Source: Nonomuraea sp. SBT364 (GTDB lineage: Bacteria; Actinomycetota; Actinomycetes; Streptosporangiales; Streptosporangiaceae). From it: a stretch of 48,529 nt of DNA. The translations under genes and the position numbers were made by a program. The stretch is taken from the NCBI RefSeq assembly GCF_001083785.1, contig NZ_LAVL01000058.1:1-48529 (forward strand), in the 5' to 3' direction. Position 1 is the first letter of the stretch; each line of letters starts with the position of its first letter. Below the pieces are notes generated by a model, which was not told where the DNA came from, ran no database searches, and was given only the letters and a program-made list of their open reading frames with translations. Below are positions 7,720 to 13,972 of the stretch, one piece after another.

Positions 7720-8112
7720 GTGGCCGTGGTCGAGCTGCCGGATGAGCTACGTGTTCTGATAGAGGGCAGCTCCCAACTCCCCGAGCAGACGCGTAAGGCT
7801 CTTTGCGAGGCTCTTGCCGAACATGGCCAGGAAGTCCTCGCCGAAGCTTCGCGAGTCGCTGCCGGCCAGCATCTTGGGGGCGGCGATCCCATGATCACAC
7901 CGGGAATGATAGTGAACATGGCCTACTGGGTGCGGAATGGTTATATACGTCGGGGACCAGACAAGAAGCAGATTATTGCAACAGTCGTTGGAGGGTCTTC
8001 GACGTTTGTTGGTGGTGTTTTTGTCAATAATATCACCACCCCCTGGGGTGCGATCGGCTTCGTTGTATGCGCGGTTCTTCTGCTGCTAAGCATACATTGG
8101 GGTTCCAAATGA
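7720..8112 (+). CDS. Small membrane protein, first gene of a two-gene HEPN module
   Basis: The 130-residue product is not a family I recognise. Residues 1-55 form a soluble, acidic and helical head (VELPDELRVLIEGSSQLPEQ; ALCEALAEHGQEVLAEASRVAAG). Residues 60-80 carry aromatic and basic residues (MAYWVRNGYIRRG). Two hydrophobic segments follow at about 86-105 and 109-126. It starts with GTG at 7720 and its TGA overlaps the ATG of the next gene (ATGA at 8109-8112), indicating coupling with the membrane-anchored HEPN protein. The IS right end is 37 bp upstream, so the native promoter may be gone, or the protein may be 5'-truncated. Base composition is lower in GC than the core genome. The role is inferred only from its partner. 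Confidence 0.7.
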   Translation: MAVVELPDELRVLIEGSSQLPEQTRKALCEALAEHGQEVLAEASRVAAGQHLGGGDPMITPGMIVNMAYWVRNGYIRRGPDKKQIIATVVGGSSTFVGGVFVNNITTPWGAIGFVVCAVLLLLSIHWGSK

Positions 8113-8885
8113 CCAATGATGATATGCGTCAACCGGAGTCGGAAAATCCAGTGATGACTAGAGATGCCGAGGAGCTTCTCAATCAGTCGGTGGCCGAATT
8201 CCGTAGCAATCTTCTCAATATTGCACGTAAGGAGCAAGTTTCTCGGGCCACACCGTCCAGAGAGATCACATCGCAAGAGGTAATCGCAGCTCTGGATCAA
8301 ATTGGGTTTGCGATCGACCGGGAGGCGGCGGCGAGCCAGATCAGGTTCAACCGTCATCGATTTCGAAGAATTGCCATCGCGGTAGCTGTAGTTGCGCTCG
8401 CGGCTTTGGCTCTTGCTGCGGCGGTTCTCATAGCGGTTAATCGTGGCCTTAGCGGGATCGATCAACTGGCCTCATACTTGGGAGCGCTCGTTTCGGTCGC
8501 CGCGCTAGCGAGTGGGACCGCATCTGTGTGGGCGGCAATTTCGAGTCGACGTGCTGGCGAAGAAGCCTCGCATGCAACTGAACTAGCAGCGCTGGCCGGA
8601 AGGCAAGCCCAAGTGGTCCTCGGGTGGGCACATCTTGAAAAGGCGCTTGTTGAACGATATGGAAGCCAGTCCGACGACTCGCACAGACATGTTGGGCTCA
8701 GTCAATTGATTCAAACGTATTCGAAGCAAGCGCATTTGAGCGATAACGAAATCACGGAACTGCGAGAGATCCTCCAACTACGCAACAAGGTTGCGCATGT
8801 AACAGGAGAAAGGATCGATCGAGCTGAACTAGAGAGAATCATTCCGCTGATCCGACTTCACATTTCCCGACTTGAGGGACATTAG
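8109..8885 (+). CDS. Membrane-anchored HEPN-domain protein
   Basis: The 258-residue protein has a charged cytoplasmic N-terminus, two hydrophobic segments at about 88-110 and 121-145, and an alpha-helical C-terminal domain (about 165-255). This domain ends in ELREILQLRNKVAH, with R225 and H230 forming the R-x4-H signature of HEPN ribonucleases. HEPN domains act in RNA cleavage in toxin-antitoxin, abortive-infection and CRISPR effectors, which is established for the superfamily. Activity of this protein is inference. The start at 8109 overlaps the stop of the upstream small membrane gene. No nucleotidyltransferase antitoxin is adjacent, so this is not a classical MNT-HEPN pair. A signalling or scaffold HEPN without catalysis is possible. 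Confidence 0.72.
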   Translation: MTNDDMRQPESENPVMTRDAEELLNQSVAEFRSNLLNIARKEQVSRATPSREITSQEVIAALDQIGFAIDREAAASQIRFNRHRFRRIAIAVAVVALAALALAAAVLIAVNRGLSGIDQLASYLGALVSVAALASGTASVWAAISSRRAGEEASHATELAALAGRQAQVVLGWAHLEKALVERYGSQSDDSHRHVGLSQLIQTYSKQAHLSDNEITELREILQLRNKVAHVTGERIDRAELERIIPLIRLHISRLEGH

Positions 8886-9105
8886 AGCAATATGCTCGGC
8901 CATATGGTTTGCATGACATGGTTCAACGGCTAATAGCTAAATTCGGACTTGGCGTCACTTTCAAAGTCTGGCCCATGTATCAATAATCCCTATCTGAATG
9001 TAGCAGCGTAGGTGAAAATATGCTGCCGCGCCGCTTCCGGTGCTCGGGCCTGGCGGCCCTGTGCTCCGGGTCGGCTTGCCACCGGATACGCGGGGTTTCT
9101 GTGGT

Positions 9106-9119
9106 CCGCTGTACAGCGG
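9106..9119. repeat. 14-bp perfect palindrome
   Basis: CCGCTGTACAGCGG reads the same on both strands. Its 10-bp core GCTGTACAGC recurs at 12450-12459 in the other non-coding stretch of the island, in both cases preceded by GTGGT. Confidence 0.6.
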
Positions 9120-9365
9120 GAAAGCACAGCAACGCCCGCCTCGCCCCGCCCGACCATCCCACAAGGTGAGCCAGCACTGCTGCCGCGGTAGCCAGGGTGT
9201 ACCTCCGCTATTGCACGTGCAGCTAGGAGGCATATTGGCGATGGCCTGCCGGCGCGTGTCACGGGTTACTCGGCCTGATCATGCTGGTTGTGGATGGTCG
9301 CCAGGCAGCGATGTCTTCCTTAGCCCCAACGGCGGGCTATTAGGTGTGAGGACAGTAGCGCCCGC

Positions 9366-9390
9366 AGACCTCCGAGGTTCTTGGAGGTCT
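9366..9390. promoter_or_regulatory. Hairpin or operator upstream of the DUF262 gene
   Basis: A perfect 8-bp stem AGACCTCC / GGAGGTCT encloses a 9-nt loop. A second nested palindrome (ACCTC-C-GAGGT) uses the left arm. It lies 96 bp before the DUF262 start, upstream of the candidate promoter, so it may end upstream transcription or bind a regulator. Confidence 0.4.
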
Positions 9391-9426
9391 GGTCATCCGC
9401 GCAACCGAAAGACTTGCTGCGAGGAC

Positions 9427-9456
9427 CTCACAATGCGCCCGTTCAGTCGGTAAGAT
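9427..9456 (+). promoter_or_regulatory. Candidate promoter of the DUF262-HEPN operon
   Basis: CTCACA (9427-9432) and TAAGAT (9451-9456) are separated by 18 bp, each matching four of six consensus bases. The predicted start near 9463 leaves a short leader containing GAGGAG before the ATG at 9486. Confidence 0.35.
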
Positions 9457-9485
9457 TGGATACGTCCGTCTCGTGAGGAGAACAC

Positions 9486-10595
9486 ATGGCACTCGAAGCA
9501 GAGATCGAACAGAATCGCAAGAACATTCGATCAGACTCCCTCACCATGTCAGTCGGCGAGGTAGTAAATATGTACCGGGACCGCGAGATTATCATACAAC
9601 CCGAGTATCAGCGCCTATTCCGCTGGGACATAGAGAAGCAATCGCGACTTATCGAGTCCCTCTTGCTCGGAATTCCGTTGCCGCCGATTTTCGTATCCGC
9701 AAACGAAGATGGCGTGTGGGAAGTAATCGACGGCCTCCAGAGGATTTCGACGATTCTCAAGTTCATGGGTGAGCTCCGTGAGGAGCCTACAGAACAGCTT
9801 ATGGACCCCGAACCGTTGGTAGGGACGAGGTATCTGCCGTCTTTGGATCGCATCACATGGGCAGAATCGAGCCGTGCCTTCAGCGGTAGCCAAAAGATCG
9901 AGTTCAAGCGCGCTCGACTCGATTTCCGCATTCTTCTCAAGGAGAGCGACAAAAAAGTCCGATACGACCTATTTGATCGGCTAAACAGCGGGGGTGCGAT
10001 AACGTCAGCTCAGGAAGTGCGTACTGCAATACTCCTGATGGAGCATCCAGAGTTCTATCGTTGGCTGGACTCGCTACGAAATTTGGATGACTTCTCTTCA
10101 TGTGTACCACTCACCACGCGTCAAAAGGAGGAGCAGTACGACATCGAATTGGTACTCCGATTCGTAGCCCTCTATTTCTCGGAGTCCACCAAGCTGCGGG
10201 CACTCTCCGACATGGACGCGATTCTGACCGAGCGAGCCCTGGAACTAGCTGGTGATTCCGACTTCGAACGGGCGGCAATCGGTCAGAATTTCTCGGCAGT
10301 CTTTCGAATCCTCAGCTCTCTTGGCCCTGATGCCTTCCGTAAATTCGACAACGCGAAGAAGAAGCCTGTGGGTGCCTTTTCTGTGTCCGCCTATGAGGCG
10401 GTAACTCAGGGTATCTATGAACACCTGGAGAGCTGGCTGGTAGTCCCGGAGCAAGATAGGGACCTTAAGCTTCTCGCATGTGTTAGTGAACTATGGGTGG
10501 ACGATGTCTTCAAGAAGAACTCCGGAGCTGGCGTCAGGCCTACTCAGAGAATACCGCACATGAGGCTCGTCGGTTCTAGGATTTTTGCTCCTTAA
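9486..10595 (+). CDS. DUF262 (GmrS-type) domain protein
   Basis: The 369-residue protein has the ParB/Srx-like DUF262 fold. PEYQRLFRW is at residues 39-47, the nucleotide-binding motif DGLQR (usually DGQQR) at 82-86, and FDRLNSGG at 163-170. DUF262 forms the NTP-binding GmrS half of type IV restriction enzymes of the GmrSD kind. Here the HNH-bearing DUF1524/GmrD half is missing, and the remaining 190 residues are helical without recognisable motifs. The start has an excellent GAGGAG seven bases upstream. The stop is 11 bases before the HEPN gene at 10607, so they form an operon. Codon use is AT-richer than in the core genes. The most likely role is an anti-mobile-element defence, by inference. 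Confidence 0.85.
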   Translation: MALEAEIEQNRKNIRSDSLTMSVGEVVNMYRDREIIIQPEYQRLFRWDIEKQSRLIESLLLGIPLPPIFVSANEDGVWEVIDGLQRISTILKFMGELREEPTEQLMDPEPLVGTRYLPSLDRITWAESSRAFSGSQKIEFKRARLDFRILLKESDKKVRYDLFDRLNSGGAITSAQEVRTAILLMEHPEFYRWLDSLRNLDDFSSCVPLTTRQKEEQYDIELVLRFVALYFSESTKLRALSDMDAILTERALELAGDSDFERAAIGQNFSAVFRILSSLGPDAFRKFDNAKKKPVGAFSVSAYEAVTQGIYEHLESWLVVPEQDRDLKLLACVSELWVDDVFKKNSGAGVRPTQRIPHMRLVGSRIFAP

Positions 10596-10606
10596 GGTAG
10601 GTTGAT

Positions 10607-11266
10607 ATGAGCATCAGATCCGTGGATGAGCTTGGATCCCACCTTATCGAAGAGCTTAAATGGAGATCGGCGGAGCTAGATACGTGGGAAGGTTTGGCCA
10701 GTTCATGCCGACATCACCAGCGGACTGGTGTGCTTCGTGCAGGCGTTGCCTTACTGTACGCCCATTGGGAAGGATATATAAAGGAAGCTGCTCGCGCTTA
10801 CCTTGAATACATCAGTCTGCAAGGGCTGCGTGTAGGTGATCTCAGGGATGAGTTGGCTGCAGTCGCGCTAAGAACAATGCTCGGAAGTGGCGAACAGTCA
10901 AAGAGGTCATCAGATCACACAAGTATAGTCTCGGCGCTCAGAACCGAGCTACAGCGTAAGGCGCACATCTCTCACGAACGCTCTATGATCAGAACTCGGT
11001 CGAATTTGAAGTTCGACGTCTTTGAGGACATAATGCACTCTATTGGGTGCGACTCCTCTCGGCATGAGCTGCAGCGAGCAATGATCAACAATCGCTTGGT
11101 GAAAAGCCGGAATGACATTGCTCATGGGCGCAGGCTTGTGATTGAAGTCGAAGACTGGATTGACATGCGTACAAGAGTCGGTGCGATCTTGAAGGACGTC
11201 CGGGATCAAATCAGAGTGGCAGCTGAGACTCAGGCATATAAGCGCGCAGATCCTGAGATTTTCTAG
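10607..11266 (+). CDS. HEPN-like nuclease of the MAE_28990/MAE_18760 type
   Basis: This 219-residue, wholly soluble, helical protein has the conserved LLYAHWEGYIKEAA segment (49-62) and the signature LVKSRNDIAHG, whose R168 and H173 form the R-x4-H HEPN motif. That combination matches the MAE_28990/MAE_18760 HEPN family as I recall it, often found next to DUF262 genes. It probably acts as the RNA-cutting or otherwise toxic effector while the DUF262 partner senses or controls it; this is inference. The gene contains a TTA leucine codon near residue 49, rare in such GC-rich hosts, in line with horizontal origin. The start is preceded by AAGGTAGG. Confidence 0.82.
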   Translation: MSIRSVDELGSHLIEELKWRSAELDTWEGLASSCRHHQRTGVLRAGVALLYAHWEGYIKEAARAYLEYISLQGLRVGDLRDELAAVALRTMLGSGEQSKRSSDHTSIVSALRTELQRKAHISHERSMIRTRSNLKFDVFEDIMHSIGCDSSRHELQRAMINNRLVKSRNDIAHGRRLVIEVEDWIDMRTRVGAILKDVRDQIRVAAETQAYKRADPEIF

Positions 11267-11358
11267 TCGTCAAGGTCGTCTTTATCTGTACAGGGACGAA
11301 CTGGAGCAAGTTATCCTTCCCGGACTACCGAGATCGCCAAGTTGAAGAGCGGTGGAAG

Positions 11359-12189
11359 TTAGGTGTGTTCTGCCATGTTGATGTCTTCAACGGGCTGGTT
11401 CCTATAGTCAAAGAGGCCGAAGGCCATCCCCACGACTTCGATAACCTCGCTGGCTACTAAAACCAACGCAGGGATCGAGACCGTCAACTGCTGGGTGCTG
11501 ACGCCGTCTGCTATATCCAGTGCCTGTCGCTCCTGCAAGCTGAGAACTGCCCATGCATCTCCATGGGCGGCACCGCTGCATGCGCGCCAGAGAAACTTAA
11601 CGTGATCGCCCAAGTCTGCGATGAAGTTTCCCGCATACCCGACGATCTCGGCGTACCGGATAGGTTCTACAGCTTTCCCGGGTGATAGGCCAGCACCACT
11701 GGCGATGCCCTTGACGCGGGCTATGCGTTCGCCCTTTGGTCGTACGAGATTAGGATTCAAAAGCTTAGCCGCTGCGTCTGAGTTAGCCACATTGTCCGCC
11801 TGGACACGGAGGGCACGTAGCACGCGCTCTGATCTCTCGGCCGGACCAAGTAGCCAGATCGCGCGACAAGCGTTTTCCAATGCTGCACGTAGCAAGGTCC
11901 AATGAGCTGCTACCTGGAAAGTCATCAGGGTTGACTCGCAGGACGGGCAGCCATCAGTCATTCGCCGTATGGCCTGTAGATGGTCAACCGCGACCACCAG
12001 TGCGCTGGCTGCAGCGTGGGACCCGTGGAATGGATTTGACTGCTGATCATCTAGTGCCAAAACTGTCCCGGGTTCGGCTCTAAGGATCGTATCTCTTGAG
12101 CTGGTTCGACTAGAAAACTCGTCGATCATCACGAAGATTCTCGTGAGTTGCTGCAACGCTCTCTGATCTTCGTCCATAAGGTCAGGCAC
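11359..12189 (-). CDS. Hypothetical helical protein, possibly HEPN-like
   Basis: The product has 276 residues, no signal peptide, and two mildly hydrophobic helices near the end (SIPALVLVASEVIEVVGMAFGLF). I do not recognise the family. A CPSCE motif (about residues 100-104) has two cysteines. The segment around 215-230, FLWRACSGAAHGDAWA, has an Arg followed six residues later by His, as in HEPN or DUF5677-like proteins, but no sequence match is claimed. It is convergent with the DUF262-HEPN operon and of similar base composition. The start is GTG at 12189; an ATG four codons in is possible. It could be a separate defence or stress gene of the island. Confidence 0.6.
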   Translation of the reverse strand: MPDLMDEDQRALQQLTRIFVMIDEFSSRTSSRDTILRAEPGTVLALDDQQSNPFHGSHAAASALVVAVDHLQAIRRMTDGCPSCESTLMTFQVAAHWTLLRAALENACRAIWLLGPAERSERVLRALRVQADNVANSDAAAKLLNPNLVRPKGERIARVKGIASGAGLSPGKAVEPIRYAEIVGYAGNFIADLGDHVKFLWRACSGAAHGDAWAVLSLQERQALDIADGVSTQQLTVSIPALVLVASEVIEVVGMAFGLFDYRNQPVEDINMAEHT

Positions 12190-12739
12190 GCATCACAGCG
12201 TACGCCGCAGCGCACGGATCGTCTCCTAGATATCGCCTCCGTCTTCACGAAGCGCAGCGCAACTTCCTCGGCGCTAGAGTAAGCGCGCTTTAGCAACGTC
12301 TGCATTCGTGGGATCTCCTGCTCGTTGTTCGGCACATCGAGGTGATTCGGGTCTGCGATAGCTCGAAGCGTCGAGAGACCGAACCCTGCGGTTGAGGCGC
12401 TGGGGTGTGGCCGGCGAATCGTCAGACGGTGCTGGTGCTCCCGCGTGGTGCTGTACAGCAGCCCCGGATACAGCAACGCGGCCTCACATGGGCAGACGCC
12501 ACCAGTTTCCAACTACCGCTTGAGCAGGACGAGGAAGCCTCTACGTGGTGACTGGTTCCCGTTTGCAAGCAGGCGCTCACCAAGGAGTTGCGCGGACTGC
12601 CCAATGCTCTGCCTTGTTCCGTCGCTGTTCCGTGGGAGCACCGGAACCAGCGAGAAGCGATGCGAGATGTCCGCAGGCGTAGCCGCTGCTCCACCGCGTG
12701 ATCGCCATGTTTCCGCAGGTGATCGAATCGTGGGTCGGA
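12190..12739. other. 550-bp stretch without a convincing gene
   Basis: Frames on both strands are short and lack recognisable motifs. It includes a 10-bp palindrome GCTGTACAGC (12450-12459) shared with 9108-9117 and ends exactly where the right-hand flanking repeat begins. It probably holds the upstream region of the gene at 12189 plus decayed sequence. Confidence 0.45.
12450..12459. repeat. Second copy of the GCTGTACAGC palindrome
   Basis: It is identical to the core of the palindrome at 9106-9119 and also preceded by GTGGT. It may be a protein-binding site used twice in the island. Confidence 0.4.
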
Positions 12740-12740
12740 G

Positions 12741-12809
12741 ATCACCCAGATCTACGAGGGGACGAACCAGATCCAGCGCCTGGTGATGGCTCGGCAGCTT
12801 CTCAAGTAG
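12741..12809 (+). pseudogene. Orphan 3' fragment of an acyl-CoA dehydrogenase gene
   Basis: Twenty-two codons plus stop encode the same C-terminus as the intact gene at 3092-4255, including the IYEGT catalytic motif, with one conservative change (Met to Leu). Five of the six base differences are silent, which means this fragment came from a functional homologous gene and not from random decay of a direct copy. No upstream part of the gene remains. Confidence 0.8.
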
Positions 12810-12959
12810 GCGCCTCGCGCCCATGGGCTCAGCCGGTCACACGGGGGCACAGCCCCCCAAACCCCAGCTCACAAGCCGCTCTCGCCGATGCGTCACGCTT
12901 GAACGCGCCCACGGACATCACGCAGAGTCATGTGTTGAAGGAGACGCCAAGGTACGGAA

Positions 12960-12989
12960 ACCCGGCTCTCCTGAAGTGGTGAGCCGGGT
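12960..12989. repeat. Hairpin conserved in both flanking repeats (right copy)
   Basis: It has a perfect 8-bp stem ACCCGGCT/AGCCGGGT with a 14-nt loop identical to that at 4449-4478. No T-run follows, so it may be a structured recombination site or transcript element and not a simple terminator. Confidence 0.55.
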
Positions 12990-13304
12990 CCGCTGACGCA
13001 CTGGCTGATCTTAGGTGTCCGCCTGTTTCGTGATCTTGAACTTCATCGTTGCCGGGACTGCTTCCCACACTTTGCCAGCGCAGTGCTCCTGGAGGGGGCT
13101 GGGGCAACCTCCCGGGGTTCGCCCATGCCGAGTCCAGCGGAACGGGCCGATCCAGGGATGTGTGGTCAAGGGGGTCCGCTGTTTCCGGGTCGCGTCCCAG
13201 ATGATCGCCTTTCGTCCCTGTTTGTGAGAGCCGATGCGGGCCGAGGTGTTGTGGCGCTCACGCCGGGTTCGGGGCCCGCCGATGGCTCCCGTTAGGTTGG
13301 TCGG

Positions 13305-13850
13305 GTGGGGAGCTATGGGGATCTGCCGGCGGAGCTGGTGACCGAGCGGCTGCGGTTGCGGCGGTGGGTGCCGTCGGATGCCGAGGGATACCGAGGGTTG
13401 TGGCTTGAGCGGGACCCGCGGGTGCCGCCGGTGCGGCGGATCGACGCCGAAGGACGCCCAGCGGTCGAGGAGATCCGCGGCTGGCTCCTCGACAATCCGC
13501 TGGCGGCGGATCCGGGGCTCGGGCTGCTGCCGATCGAGCTGCGAGACACCGGTGAGTTCATCGGCTACTGCGGGTTGACCGTCGGCCATGGATCGTTCGA
13601 CGAACCCGAGATCGCGTACGAGCTGGCACAGCGAGCGCACGGGCACGGTTACGCGACAGAAGCCGCTCGTGCGGTCGTCGAAGCGGCGGCCCGGACCGGA
13701 CGCCGGCGACTCTGGGCGACCGTGTGGGAGTGGAACGCGCCCTCGCTGCGCGTCCTCGAGAAGCTCGGCTTCCACCGGAGCGACCGCATCACCGAGGACC
13801 CCGAACGCGGCCTCACGATCTGGATGACGCGCGTACTCGACCCGGCCTAG
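13305..13850 (+). CDS. GNAT-family N-acetyltransferase (RimJ/RimL type)
   Basis: The 181-residue protein opens with LVTERLRLRRW, typical of RimJ/RimL-like acetyltransferases. It carries the acetyl-CoA loop ELAQRAHGHGYATEA (about 108-122) and the LWATVWEWNAPSLRVLEKLGF segment near the end, where N and S align the substrate amine. Family members acetylate ribosomal protein N-termini, antibiotics or small amines; the substrate is not predictable. The start is GTG at 13305 after the island's right repeat. It is a single gene, 122 bp before the permease pair, with core-like codon use, so it marks the return to host chromosome. Confidence 0.85.
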   Translation: MGSYGDLPAELVTERLRLRRWVPSDAEGYRGLWLERDPRVPPVRRIDAEGRPAVEEIRGWLLDNPLAADPGLGLLPIELRDTGEFIGYCGLTVGHGSFDEPEIAYELAQRAHGHGYATEAARAVVEAAARTGRRRLWATVWEWNAPSLRVLEKLGFHRSDRITEDPERGLTIWMTRVLDPA

Positions 13851-13972
13851 AAACGTGAGCACCGGCCGGGGATGAGTCCTCGGTCGATCACATGCGCGTA
13901 TCAGGTGTGTCTTCACCCTTGCCTCAGTCCCGCGGGGCCCCGAACGTCTAATCATCGGGAAGGAGAGCACCG

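Larger units (their letters stand above)
8886..9485 (+). other. 600-bp stretch without a convincing gene
   Basis: The first 130 bases are AT-rich, 9010-9300 are GC-rich, and short frames on both strands look like chance openings with no family match. It contains a 14-bp palindrome (9106-9119), a hairpin (9366-9390) and a likely promoter for the DUF262 gene (9427-9456). It may hold remains of a lost gene, but I cannot identify one. Confidence 0.5.
4256..12739. mobile_element. Accessory genomic island inserted at the 3' end of the acyl-CoA dehydrogenase gene
   Basis: The segment lies between two imperfect direct repeats (4186-4645 and 12740-13145), each starting inside the ACAD 3' end. The content is typical accessory cargo: a HigBA-like toxin-antitoxin pair, an IS481 element, two HEPN modules and a hypothetical gene. 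The right half (7.7-12.2 kb) is visibly AT-richer than the flanks and uses rare codons such as TTA. No integrase or recombinase other than the IS transposase is present, so mobility has been lost or was supplied from elsewhere. Homologous recombination between ACAD-linked sequences is an alternative mode of entry. Boundaries are inferred from the repeats. Confidence 0.65.
12740..13145 (+). repeat. Right flanking direct repeat of the island
   Basis: This counterpart of 4186-4645 starts in the ACAD 3' codons and ends in CCAGCGGAACGG. Most differences are single bases, plus short deletions in this copy. On the minus strand the last 130 bases stay open as a frame in both copies and end with a stop only here, but no known protein is evident. 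Confidence 0.85.

Noticed and set aside
12129..12512. A 127-codon minus-strand frame that might be a DUF5753-type regulator remnant
   Set aside because: Only a vague likeness around EAALLYPGLLYSTTREHQ; no helix-turn-helix and no conserved order, and it overlaps the better-supported gene start at 12189.
13011..13150. Open minus-strand frame shared by both flanking repeats (ending MKFKITKQADT in the right copy)
   Set aside because: Substitutions between copies fall at first and third codon positions alike and the left copy has no matching stop, so coding is not supported.
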